Positions 19,906-28,591 of a DNA stretch of 64,000 bases are shown here, piece by piece. Position numbers and translations under genes: made by a program. The notes under the pieces are model-generated. The model did no database searches. It was not told the DNA's origin and was given only the letters and a program-made list of their open reading frames with translations. This stretch comes from Bacillus sp. T3 (GTDB lineage: Bacteria; Bacillota; Bacilli; Bacillales; Cytobacillaceae): NCBI RefSeq assembly GCF_033449965.1, contig NZ_CP137761.1, forward strand, positions 3,472,001-3,536,000. The letters run 5' to 3'. Position 1 is the stretch's first letter, and each line of letters starts with the position of its first letter.

Positions 19906-20772
19906 TTATTTGATTAATTTTGCTAATGTTGCACGCTCTTGCTCTGTTAACGGCACAAGAGGTAAGCGTACCGATCCTACATCTAAGCCTTTTAATTGCA
20001 GTGCTGTTTTAACGGGAACAGGGTTTGGCGCTTTAAACAGTCCTTGCATAATCGGTAGCAGTTGCTGATGAAGCTTTGCCGCCTTTTGAGTTTCCCCATT
20101 AAGGAAGGCTTGAACTAATTCCTGCATTTCATTACCGATTACATGGGCTGCAACGGAAATAACCCCGACACCACCAATTGCTAATATAGGCAGTGCTAGA
20201 CCATCGTCTCCACTATACACTGCAAAAGAATCATCTGTTTCCGCGATGATTTTCGTCATCGCACCTAAATCCCCACTAGCTTCTTTTACGGCAACAATAT
20301 TGGGAATGGCAGATAGGCGAATAATGGTTTCTGGTTGAATATTTACAACTGAACGCCCTGGTATATTGTAAACCATGACAGGGAGTGTTGTGCTTTCTGC
20401 GATTGCTTTAAAATGCTGATATAGTCCTTCTTGGTTCGGCTTATTGTAATAAGGTCCGACAAGCATGACAGCATCCACGCCGATTTGTTCTGCCTTTTTC
20501 GTCAATTCGATTGATTCATAAGTATTATAGCTACCGGTTCCAGCAATAACTGGGACTCGCTTATCTACAATGCTTACTACATGTTGAAACAAGGCCAATT
20601 TTTCTTCTTTTGAAAGTGTTGGAGATTCACCAGTTGTACCTGCTACGACGAGGGAATCTGACCCATTGTCGAGTAAATAATTCACCAATTGTGTTGTTTT
20701 TGCAAAATCAATATGTCCATTTTTATCAAACGGGGTTACCATAGCGGTTGAAACCCGACCGAAAATAGTCAT
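19906..20772 (-). CDS. dapA: 4-hydroxy-tetrahydrodipicolinate synthase
   Basis: Condenses pyruvate with aspartate semialdehyde in lysine/DAP and dipicolinate synthesis. 288 residues, TIM barrel. GTTGESPTL near residue 45 and VYNIPGRS near 130 are DapA signatures, and the Schiff-base Lys is in IVAVKEASGD near 160. It is the last gene of the asd-dapG-dapA run, 23 bases after dapG, and supplies substrate for DpaA/DpaB. Confidence 0.96.
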   Translation of the reverse strand: MTIFGRVSTAMVTPFDKNGHIDFAKTTQLVNYLLDNGSDSLVVAGTTGESPTLSKEEKLALFQHVVSIVDKRVPVIAGTGSYNTYESIELTKKAEQIGVDAVMLVGPYYNKPNQEGLYQHFKAIAESTTLPVMVYNIPGRSVVNIQPETIIRLSAIPNIVAVKEASGDLGAMTKIIAETDDSFAVYSGDDGLALPILAIGGVGVISVAAHVIGNEMQELVQAFLNGETQKAAKLHQQLLPIMQGLFKAPNPVPVKTALQLKGLDVGSVRLPLVPLTEQERATLAKLIK

Positions 20773-20795
20773 TTTGCCACTCCCTTAAAACCTAC

Positions 20796-22029
20796 TTATT
20801 CAAAATCTATGAGTTCTTTTTCTAGCTGGAATGCATCGTGTAATGCATTAACAGCTTTGACTAAGTCTTCCTGCTTAACAAGCACCCATATGGTTGTATG
20901 ACTATCTGCTGATTGAAGGATTCTTATTTCTTTTTCTGAAAGTGCTGTAACGATTTTTGCAGTGATTCCTGGAACTCCGGCCATTCCAGCACCGACAACT
21001 GAAACCTTTGCACAATTTCGCTCCACCGCAGGCTCATGTCCTAGATCCTGTAGAATAGCAATCGCTGAATCGGCCATCTCATTTGTCACTGTGTATACGA
21101 CACCATTCGGAGAGATATTAATGAAATCTACACTAATATTTTCATTTGCCATTGCCTTAAACACTTCTGCTTGAAGATTGTACTGGTCTTTTTTGGCAAA
21201 TACTTTAATTTGAGTTACATTTGCTACATGGGCGATACCTGTAACAGGACGTTCCCTTAGGTCGCTGCCGTGTTTGTCTTTATTAGCTGTTGTTACGAGT
21301 GTTCCGGTACCATCACTATAGGTCGAACGAATTCGAATTGGAACCTTTGCTTGCATCGCGATTTCCACTGCGCGCGGATGAATCACTTTGGCGCCTTGAT
21401 AAGCCATATTGCACACTTCTGTATAGGTAACGACCGTTAGGGGCCTGGCATTCTCTGCAATGCGTGGATCTGCGGTCATGATCCCTTCTACATCCGTAAA
21501 AATATCGATCACATCTGCATTAAGGGCTGCACCTAGCGCAGCTGCTGAAGTATCACTACCACCACGGCCAATTGTTGTGATATCACCGTTTTTAGCAGCA
21601 CCTTGGAAGCCAGCCACTACGACAACATCAGCATCCTCAAGCTCTCTTAACAAGCGATCGCATTTCATTTCAATAATTTTAGCGTTGGTATGATCATTGT
21701 TTGTCATAAATCCTGCTTGTGCACCTGTAAGGGACACTGCTTTAATGCCATTTTCCAGAAGCATGTTGGTGAACACGATGCTTGAGATCGATTCTCCACA
21801 AGATAGAAGTAAATCCTGTTCTCGTTTTGAGATTTTACTCAAATTCCCACCAATTAATGATAGAAGTGTATCAGTTGCGTATGGTTCTCCTGGAACGGCC
21901 CATTGCCGAAACGACTACCACCACTTTATACCCTTCCTTTAACGCTCTTTCAATATGACGTTTTGCATTTTGACGGGATTCATGATCCCGTACAGATGTG
22001 CCACCAAACTTTTGAACGATCATTTTCAT
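20796..22029 (-). CDS. dapG: Aspartate kinase I (one-base insertion)
   Basis: First enzyme of the aspartate pathway; in B. subtilis the DapG isoenzyme is inhibited by diaminopimelate. The start ATG at 22029 follows AGAAGGTG and opens MKMIVQKFGGTSVRD, the kinase signature. Two ACT domains make up the C-terminal 150 residues. The frame breaks at CCTGG 21889-21893. Removing the T gives MGRSGEPYATDTLLSLIGGN and 410 residues. Of the fifteen insertion sites, this is the only one reading CCTGG on the plus strand. Confidence 0.93.
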
Positions 22030-22068
22030 TCGTAACACCTTCTATGTTGAATTGGGCAGACCAAACCT

Positions 22069-22097
22069 AAAGCACAGAGAAAAACATTCTGTGCTTT
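22069..22097 (-). terminator. Hairpin between asd and dapG
   Basis: Stem AAAGCACAGA/TCTGTGCTTT in the 114-base gap. It could partly uncouple asd from dapG. Confidence 0.6.
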
Positions 22098-22143
22098 GTT
22101 ATCTGGAACTATTCCGTGCAACTGATTTCGCTTAACACTATTA

Positions 22144-23199
22144 TTATTTTTCAGATACTAATCCTAATTTAATTAAGCTTTCAGCAATTTGAACTGAGTT
22201 CCAAGCTGCTCCTTTTAGTAGGTTATCAGAAACAACCCACATATGGAACCCTTTTTCCTCGTTTAAATCATTGCGAATACGTCCAACAAAAACATCATTT
22301 TTGCCAACACAATCAGCAGGCATAGGATATACTTGCTGGCTTGGGTCATCCTGAAGAACAACGCCTGGCGCATTTTCTAGCAATGCTTTAATTTCTGAAG
22401 CTTGAATTCCTGGCTGATCCACTTCAAAATAAACAGATTCGGAATGTCCTGTAGCAACTGGGATACGAACGCAAGTAGCTGCAACAGATAGCTCAGGTAA
22501 ATGCATGATTTTCTTTGTTTCATTAATCATTTTCATTTCTTCATATGTGTAGCCATTTTCCTGGAATTTATCAATTTGCGGAATGGCGTTGAAGGCAATT
22601 TGAAAATGCTTTACATCTGATTTTACTGGAAGAATTTTTGGTTCAAATTCTTCTCCGTTCACGATTGCTTTTGTTTGTTGTTGTAATTCTTCAATTGCAA
22701 CCGCTCCAGAACCTGATACTGCTTGGTAAGTTGAGACAATTACTTTATTTAAACCGTATTTTTCTCTGATTGGTTCAAGCGCAACAACCATTTGGATAGT
22801 TGAACAGTTTGGATTGGCAATAATGCCATTATGCTGATGAAGATCTGCTTCGTTTACTTCAGGTACAACAAGTGGAACATTCGGATCCATACGGAATGCA
22901 CTTGTATTGTCGACACAAATTGCACCGCGTTTTGCTGCTTCTGGTGCTAGCTCTAATGAAACACTTCCGCCTGCACTGAATAATGCGATATCGATTCCTT
23001 CAAAGCTTTCAGGTTTTGCTTCTTGTACGGTAATTTCTTCGCCTTTGAAGGTAATCTTTTTACCTGCAGAACGTGCAGAAGAAAGTAATGTTAGTTTGGA
23101 AATTGGAAAATTTCTGTTTTCAAGTGTTTGAAGCATTTGTTGTCCTACTGCACCAGTCGCACCAACAACTGCGACATTATATCCTTTTGTCTGGCTCAT
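22144..23199 (-). CDS. asd: Aspartate-semialdehyde dehydrogenase
   Basis: 351 residues. VGATGAVGQQML is the NADP-binding loop at the N terminus and PNCSTIQMV near residue 130 contains the catalytic Cys. It reduces aspartyl phosphate to the semialdehyde shared by lysine, threonine and methionine synthesis. The upstream 190-base gap after dpaB is AT-rich; no lysine riboswitch pattern was recognised. Order dpaA-dpaB-asd-dapG-dapA is as in B. subtilis. Confidence 0.96.
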   Translation of the reverse strand: MSQTKGYNVAVVGATGAVGQQMLQTLENRNFPISKLTLLSSARSAGKKITFKGEEITVQEAKPESFEGIDIALFSAGGSVSLELAPEAAKRGAICVDNTSAFRMDPNVPLVVPEVNEADLHQHNGIIANPNCSTIQMVVALEPIREKYGLNKVIVSTYQAVSGSGAVAIEELQQQTKAIVNGEEFEPKILPVKSDVKHFQIAFNAIPQIDKFQENGYTYEEMKMINETKKIMHLPELSVAATCVRIPVATGHSESVYFEVDQPGIQASEIKALLENAPGVVLQDDPSQQVYPMPADCVGKNDVFVGRIRNDLNEEKGFHMWVVSDNLLKGAAWNSVQIAESLIKLGLVSEK

Positions 23200-23388
23200 A
23201 GATAGAGACCCCTTCCCGTGTCATTAAGTATGATTTTTCTAGCATTTAGTACAATGAATTGAGGAGACGGCATCCTTAACCTTAAAGGAATACCATCATT
23301 TTTTATAATATCATTTATTTTAACATAATGAGTTCGGTCTGGTCTCATCTTTTTTGCAGGTTTGCTAGAAAAAGCACGAAGATTCTGT

Positions 23389-23982
23389 TTAGTCACGGAA
23401 TTTTTCAACTAAAACGGGTTGCAGCTGTTTTCCTTCTATAGCTGCGATTATGGTTTGATCAAGCATCGACATTCTAGCGACCATCGAGTTTGGTTTTTTT
23501 ATCGGATCATCCTGACCAAATGGAATAAAATAAATATTTTTTGTTGCCATTAATCTCATGATATTAACTCCATTTAAACCAAGCGCATCATTCGTTGAAA
23601 TACCTAACACAACTGGTTTGCCGTTTCTTAATGTGGCTTTGGCAGCCATCAAAACTGGGGAATCCGTCATCGCATTAGCGAATTTACTCATTGAGTTACC
23701 AGTTAGAGGTGCGATGACCATACAATCGAGTGGGATTTTTGGTCCCAGTGGTTCTGCCTTTACAATGGAATCAATCACCTTATTGCCTGTTACGGCTTCT
23801 ATTTTTGCAATCCAGTCCTCCCCTTTACCAAAGCGTGTGTCTGTATTCTTTACGGTAAACGTAACGACTGGCATTACTTCTGCACCAGCATTTACTAGTT
23901 TTTCTATTTCAGGATAAATTTCTTCATACGTACAATGGGATCCTGTAATCCCAAAGCCAATTCGCTTTCCTTTCAAGCTCAT
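23389..23982 (-). CDS. dpaB: Dipicolinate synthase subunit B
   Basis: 197-residue flavoprotein-like subunit (SpoVFB). The N terminus GKRIGFGITGSHCTYEE and APLTGNSMSKFANAMTDSP are typical of the family. With DpaA it makes dipicolinic acid in the mother cell, which is then loaded into the spore. The start overlaps the dpaA stop by four bases, so the subunits are translationally coupled. Confidence 0.95.
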   Translation of the reverse strand: MSLKGKRIGFGITGSHCTYEEIYPEIEKLVNAGAEVMPVVTFTVKNTDTRFGKGEDWIAKIEAVTGNKVIDSIVKAEPLGPKIPLDCMVIAPLTGNSMSKFANAMTDSPVLMAAKATLRNGKPVVLGISTNDALGLNGVNIMRLMATKNIYFIPFGQDDPIKKPNSMVARMSMLDQTIIAAIEGKQLQPVLVEKFRD

Positions 23983-24881
23983 TTTGTTTTCCCCTTCCGT
24001 TTCATAAGATCATCTTTTAGCAATTGAACAAGGACGTTCGCTAAGATTTGACCAGCCGTTTTAGGAGCTACGATACCTGGAAGCCCTGGGGCAAGAATCG
24101 CCTTGATTCCTCTTTTTTCCGCATAGCGAAAATCGGTCCCACCTGGTTTAGAAGCTAAATCAAGAATCAATGTATGAGCGGGCATTTTTGAAATAACCGT
24201 AGCTGTCACAACCGGGTATGGGATGGTATTGATACAAATATCAGTATCGATGACTGATTGTTGAATATCCTTCAATAAAAATGGGGTTAATCCCATTTCG
24301 GTAATTCGAGCAATGTGTTCGCTTTTTCTTGCGCCTACTTTCACCTTTGCACCAAGCGCTTGAAAGGTTCTTGCTACGCTCATTCCAACCCTTCCCAATC
24401 CTAATACCACTATATTGGAACCATGAATCGTAAAATCAGTATGTTGAATCGCAAGCATAATCGTTCCCTCTACTGTGGGGATGGAATTGTAGATCGCAAC
24501 ATCATCCCGTTCGAACAATTGAACTAAACGACGACCTGAATTTTTTATGATTTCATTGAGGTACGTATTGCTAATACCTGAATAAATCGTGCAATGCTCA
24601 GGTGTTTTTGCAAGCATTTCATCCGTCAATACGACCTTTTCATTCGAAAAAATCGATTCAATATGTCCATCAAGTGTTGTTCCGGGAACAGGCAGGATTA
24701 TTGCATCTACATTTGCAAAATCTAATTCTTCAATTTTTTCTTTAATTGCACCAGTGAAGGCATGGTCAAGCTGTTCAAAACCAATTAACGAGAGCTTTGC
24801 ATCCATCTCAGTCAGCTTTCTGATGATCTCGAGCTGTCTTGCATCGCCGCCAACGACTGCGATTTGCAACCCTGTCAGCAT
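23979..24881 (-). CDS. dpaA: Dipicolinate synthase subunit A
   Basis: Dehydrogenase subunit (SpoVFA) that oxidises dihydrodipicolinate. I chose the ATG at 24881, seven bases after AAGGTGA, giving MLTGLQIAVVGGDARQLEI; the longer ORF adds only MIIL. A second Rossmann motif, VVLGLGRVGMSVA, lies near residue 155. About 300 residues, normal for the family. A SigmaK-like promoter lies 56 bases upstream, matching mother-cell expression. Confidence 0.95.
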   Translation of the reverse strand: MLTGLQIAVVGGDARQLEIIRKLTEMDAKLSLIGFEQLDHAFTGAIKEKIEELDFANVDAIILPVPGTTLDGHIESIFSNEKVVLTDEMLAKTPEHCTIYSGISNTYLNEIIKNSGRRLVQLFERDDVAIYNSIPTVEGTIMLAIQHTDFTIHGSNIVVLGLGRVGMSVARTFQALGAKVKVGARKSEHIARITEMGLTPFLLKDIQQSVIDTDICINTIPYPVVTATVISKMPAHTLILDLASKPGGTDFRYAEKRGIKAILAPGLPGIVAPKTAGQILANVLVQLLKDDLMKRKGKTK

Positions 24882-24936
24882 GAGAATAATCACCTTCTTT
24901 TTCTAAAAATCCAAACAGGAATTGGTTTAACTTCAG

Positions 24937-24965
24937 TATTTTATGATGAAAGTTGGGAATCGGTG
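24937..24965 (-). promoter_or_regulatory. Candidate SigmaK promoter of dpaA-dpaB
   Basis: On the minus strand CATAAAATA (24937-24945) fits the SigmaK -10 CATANNNTA exactly, and CACC (24962-24965) supplies the short -35 AC with a 17-base spacer. In B. subtilis spoVF is transcribed by SigmaK. No transcript data here. Confidence 0.55.
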
Positions 24966-25080
24966 AGTTTTCCGCGAAAAGACTTAGAAAATATCGCTTT
25001 GATTTGTTAAAATGGGCGTTTATCATAGGTGGAGTTGTGGAGGATTGGTTTGATGTTGGTGGGGGAAGTTGAGCGAGTGA

Positions 25081-25401
25081 CGATCAGGCTTCGATTGTTA
25101 CCCGGTTCTCGCCTTTTTGGAGCTTGGCGGGCACGATCAGACTTCCATCGTTACCGGTTCTCGCTTTTTTGGAGCTTGGCGGGCACGATCAGGCTTCCAT
25201 CGTTACCCGGTTCCCGCCTTTTTTGGAGCTTGGCGGGCACGATCAGGCTTCCATCGTTACCCGGTTCCCGCCTTTTTTAGGCTTGGCGGGCATGATCAGG
25301 CTTCCATCGTTACCGGTTCCCGCTTTTTTTAGGCTTGGCGGGCACGATCAGACTTCCATCGTTACCGGTTCCCGTTTTTATAGCTTGGCGGGCACGATCG
25401 T
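25081..25401. repeat. Minisatellite, six units of about 53 bp plus a partial unit
   Basis: Tandem head-to-tail units, each starting CGATCAG (TGATCAG in the fifth) and ending GCTTGGCGGGCA. Each contains CTTCCATCGTTACCCGGTT and CCCGCCTTTTTT, or one-base variants. Within a unit GGCGGG pairs with CCCGCC and ACGAT with ATCGT, so every unit can form a hairpin followed by T residues on the plus strand. Units differ mainly at CCCGG versus CCGG and in the T run. Several plus-strand ORFs through this block are products of the repeat and not genes. Confidence 0.93.
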
Positions 25402-25482
25402 TCACTAGATTTCAAAAATATTTGTATTTTTTTTTGGAGCTTATAGTCGTTGTCATATTTATTTAATTTACATACAAAAGCA

Positions 25483-25512
25483 AAATGACGTGAACCATTT
25501 GTCACGTCATTT
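25483..25512 (-). terminator. Terminator after ymxH
   Basis: Stem AAATGACGTGA/TCACGTCATTT, followed by TTTTGCTTTTG on the minus strand, just downstream of ymxH. The 25402-25482 stretch between this and the minisatellite holds nothing recognisable. Confidence 0.85.
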
Positions 25513-25543
25513 CCTCATGTTAGTATTTTGTTAATAATGCATT

Positions 25544-25792
25544 TTAGTCTATTTCACTATCTGGTATATCAATGATGATCATATCATTTCCAATTTTTTT
25601 AATGTGCTGCCACGGCACACGCACTTCATTTCCTTGCTTCCTTAACCCGAACCATTTTAACGTTGGAATAAGCAGCGCCTCAATTTGACCTGTTTGTTCG
25701 TTAATTTCAAGGTCGGTTTGACCTAATACGCCCAGACGTTCTGCTCGTTTCACATCGACGATTTCTTTTCCACTTAACTCACTTAACTTCAT
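25544..25792 (-). CDS. ymxH: YlmC/YmxH-family PRC-barrel protein
   Basis: 82 residues, beginning MKLSELSGKEIVDVKRAERLG and containing RVPWQHIKKIGNDMIIID, typical of the YlmC/YmxH sporulation-associated family. One small beta barrel, no membrane segment. The biochemical role is unknown. It lies between mlpA and dpaA, as in B. subtilis, and is flanked on both sides by terminators, so it is probably its own unit. Confidence 0.9.
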   Translation of the reverse strand: MKLSELSGKEIVDVKRAERLGVLGQTDLEINEQTGQIEALLIPTLKWFGLRKQGNEVRVPWQHIKKIGNDMIIIDIPDSEID

Positions 25793-25873
25793 TCTTCTAG
25801 CCTCCGTTTCGATGTCCTCTTTATATATTTATCGAACGAAGAGGTTTTTTAGAATCAAGAATAAAACGCAAAA

Positions 25874-25897
25874 CGCCCTCGAATTCGTTCGAGGGCG
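25874..25897 (-). terminator. Terminator after mlpA
   Basis: Perfect stem CGCCCTCGAA/TTCGAGGGCG with a TTCG loop, 13 bases after the mlpA stop. Confidence 0.85.
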
Positions 25898-25910
25898 ATT
25901 ACAAGTGTTC

Positions 25911-27146
25911 TTATTTCATTTTCGGAAGTTCGCCGTCTGGGCTTACTAAGGCGATGGAATATTCATCTGTGAAAATGGTATTGGCCATTTGGTCCACGCC
26001 AGTCTTGGTCACTTGGTCGATTTGCTCGACTATTTCATCAAGTGAGCGGTGACGACTTAATAACAATTCATTTTTACCGTTACGGCTCATGCGGCTATTT
26101 GTACTTTCGAGACTTAGCATTAAACTGCCTTTTAATTGTTCCTTACTATTGTTTAATTCCTTTTCCGAAATGCCCTCATGTTTGAGCTTGTTCAAGGTTT
26201 CCTGAATCGTTTCAAACAAGACATCCAGCTGCTTTGCACCTGTTCCACCATAGATGGTTACGATGCCTGAGTCCTGGTAGGCAGAATGGTAGGAAAAGAC
26301 TGAATAAGCCAAACCGCGCTGCTCTCTTACCTCTTGGAACAGACGGCTACTCATGCTTCCACCTAGAATATTATTTAATACAATCAACTGGTAAATGTCG
26401 TCATGACCGACCTGAAGACCGTTGAAGCCAATACATAAATGGGCTTGCTCCGTTTCTTTTTTACGAGAAATCTGGTTCGCAAAGAAATTCGGTTTTTCAT
26501 CTGCTGGGACTGATTTTTGCCCTTGATAGCCGCCAAAATAAGACTCGACTTCCTTAATGAAGGAATCCGAGATATTTCCGGCAATGGATACAACCACATT
26601 CTCAGGAGTATAGGCATCTGCCATATATTGTTTCAATGTTTCACCAGTAAACGTTTGAAGTGTTTCCTCTGTCCCTAAAATTGGATATCCAAGCGGGTGG
26701 TTTTGATACACGGCTTTGCTTAATAAATCGTGCACGATGTCATCAGGAGTATCTTCATACATCTTAATTTCTTCGTAAACAACATTTTTTTCCTTCAGAA
26801 GCTCTTCTTCATCGAAGGTTGAATTAAAGAACATATCTGCTAATACCTCTAAGGCAAATGGAGCATGAGTGTCCAATACCTTGGCGTAATAACAGGTATA
26901 TTCTTTAGAAGTAAAGGCGTTTACCTGTCCACCGATACTATCAAACGATTCAGCGATTTCTCTTGCTGATCTTGTTTTTGTCCCTTTGAAGAACATATGC
27001 TCTAGAAAATGGGATATCCCGTTAAGTTCAGGTGTTTCATTTCTTGATCCTGTTCCAATCCAAATACCAATTGCAACAGAACGAACAGTAGGAATATTTT
27101 CTAGCACCACTCTTATTCCATTTTGACAAGTATGTTTAGTAATCAA
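25911..27146 (-). CDS. mlpA: M16-family zinc protease MlpA (YmxG)
   Basis: Processing-peptidase-like enzyme. The zinc motif is HFLEH in NGISHFLEHMFFKGT near residue 50, with the downstream Glu region EEIKMYEDTPDD. I chose the TTG at 27146, seven bases after GGAGG, giving MITKHTCQNGIRVV; the longer ORF from 27167 includes the binding site. About 411 residues. In B. subtilis mlpA affects expression of extracellular proteases; the direct substrate is unknown. Confidence 0.92.
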   Translation of the reverse strand: MITKHTCQNGIRVVLENIPTVRSVAIGIWIGTGSRNETPELNGISHFLEHMFFKGTKTRSAREIAESFDSIGGQVNAFTSKEYTCYYAKVLDTHAPFALEVLADMFFNSTFDEEELLKEKNVVYEEIKMYEDTPDDIVHDLLSKAVYQNHPLGYPILGTEETLQTFTGETLKQYMADAYTPENVVVSIAGNISDSFIKEVESYFGGYQGQKSVPADEKPNFFANQISRKKETEQAHLCIGFNGLQVGHDDIYQLIVLNNILGGSMSSRLFQEVREQRGLAYSVFSYHSAYQDSGIVTIYGGTGAKQLDVLFETIQETLNKLKHEGISEKELNNSKEQLKGSLMLSLESTNSRMSRNGKNELLLSRHRSLDEIVEQIDQVTKTGVDQMANTIFTDEYSIALVSPDGELPKMK

Positions 27147-27375
27147 AGAAACTCCTCCAGTTCTCAAAAAACATAAGCGACATTCTCTCGAACGATCATG
27201 TTATAACTACGTCTATCAAAAAACCTTTATAGACTGTAAAAATAGTACCGTTTTATTTCGGAGATCAGTATCCGTTTAAGCTATTGAAGCGATCAAATAA
27301 ATTCATTATCGTGCTAAATAAGTATAACTTATTATGCATTTTTTTGCCAAAATGATGTATTTTGACTAACATTTA

Positions 27376-28320
27376 CTAATTAATTCGATTCTCACTTAAG
27401 GTTTCAGAAACTGTTCCAATCTTTAAGCTTTTTGATTCAATAATGGTAATCATCCGATCAAGCGCTTTAGCAGTAGGGGCGGTCGGGTGCATTAAAACTA
27501 ATGCGCCAGGATGAATTTTTGACTCAACCCGCTGAATGACCGTTTCCGGCGCTGGTCTTTGCCAATCGATTGTATCCACACTCCAAATAATCGTCCCTAG
27601 ACCCATAATATCTGCAATTTTAACCACTTCATCACGATAGCTGCCACTCGGTGGACCAAACCACGTTGGAACACGTCCTGTTGTCGCTTCAATGACATCA
27701 TTTGTTTTCTGTAATTGATTTTTTATTTCAGCTGCAGATAGATTTTTCATATCGGGATGTGTATATGAATGATTGCCAATTTCATGCCCGGCCTCTGAAA
27801 TCATTTTAGCCAAATCTGGATTTTCCTTTACCCATCTGCCTTCTAGGAAAAAGCTTGCTTGTATATTATGCTTTTTTAATGTTGCTAACATATCTGGTAA
27901 ATATTCATTACCCCATGCTACATTGATAATAAATCCGACCATTGGTTTATCCGGATTCCCTCGATAAATTGGTGAAGCAGCCAAATCTTGCAAATGGACC
28001 TTTGGTTTGATTTGTTTATAGATAAGCTTTTCTTCATTAAAATGGCCTTGATCCTTCATTTTTTCATAGGATGCTTTGATGTCCACCTCACGTCCATTAT
28101 AACCAGGGGTGGCTTTCCAAACGGGGTCTATCCGTGCATCAACGGCTGGTACGTAATATAGTTTACGTTTACTTGTTATTTCCTCAAGAAGAGGATTACT
28201 ATGTTTACCGACTTGAACAGATTCTGCCTTTAAATATGCGACATAGTGATCTGATATCGGATTATAGATAATACAAAGAGCTGTCACTGCAATAATGCAA
28301 ATTAACTTAATTTTCTTCAT
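27376..28320 (-). CDS. ylxY: YlxY-like polysaccharide deacetylase homologue, likely inactive
   Basis: 314 residues with one N-terminal membrane/signal segment (LICIIAVTALCIIY). The NodB-type domain covers about 125-310. Motifs 2 to 5 are recognisable: GNHSYTHPD, GPPSGSYRDEV, IWSVDTIDW and LVLMHPT. Motif 1, normally TFDDG with the catalytic Asp pair, reads FIINVAWGNEY, so metal binding should be lost. As I recall, YlxY proteins share this substitution, so it is probably a family trait and not an error. It sits between pnp and mlpA. Role unknown; it may bind peptidoglycan. Confidence 0.88.
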   Translation of the reverse strand: MKKIKLICIIAVTALCIIYNPISDHYVAYLKAESVQVGKHSNPLLEEITSKRKLYYVPAVDARIDPVWKATPGYNGREVDIKASYEKMKDQGHFNEEKLIYKQIKPKVHLQDLAASPIYRGNPDKPMVGFIINVAWGNEYLPDMLATLKKHNIQASFFLEGRWVKENPDLAKMISEAGHEIGNHSYTHPDMKNLSAAEIKNQLQKTNDVIEATTGRVPTWFGPPSGSYRDEVVKIADIMGLGTIIWSVDTIDWQRPAPETVIQRVESKIHPGALVLMHPTAPTAKALDRMITIIESKSLKIGTVSETLSENRIN

Positions 28321-28482
28321 TTCCTTGCCCCCTTCAAATAAAGATTATGAAAAGGATGGACAAGGTAGAACAAGGGTTGCTTACATTTGTATAGATCGTC
28401 AAACAGTCATGGCATTCACTGACAATAAGATCGAACCCTAAAAGATCACTAGCCCATGCGATAAACACGTTACATATTAAGA

Positions 28483-28511
28483 AAAAGCCAGGGTTTCCCC
28501 TGACTTTTTTT
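28483..28511 (-). terminator. Terminator downstream of pnp
   Basis: AAAAAGCCAGGG/CCCTGACTTTTTT type stem with one G-T pair and strong T runs, in the pnp-ylxY gap. Confidence 0.75.
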
Positions 28512-28538
28512 AATGTTTTAGGAAATGATCGCCAAGTA

Positions 28539-28588
28539 AAAGCGGACAGTTACTAGTGTACAATCGCTACTCAGGCACTTCCGCTTTT
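28539..28588 (-). terminator. First hairpin after pnp
   Basis: AAAAGCGGA/TCCGCTTTT stem with a long loop of about 32 bases, right after the pnp stop. It may be a weak terminator backed up by the one at 28483-28511. Confidence 0.5.
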
Positions 28589-28591
28589 GTA

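Noticed and set aside
23200..23388. Lysine riboswitch or T-box upstream of asd
   Set aside because: The 190-base gap shows none of the conserved core strings and no terminator pair; it looks like an ordinary AT-rich promoter region.
25081..25401. CRISPR array
   Set aside because: The whole unit of about 53 bp is repeated; there are no unique spacers and no cas genes nearby.
25029..25408. Three overlapping plus-strand ORFs through the minisatellite
   Set aside because: They only translate the tandem repeat in three frames, lack ribosome binding sites and resemble no protein.
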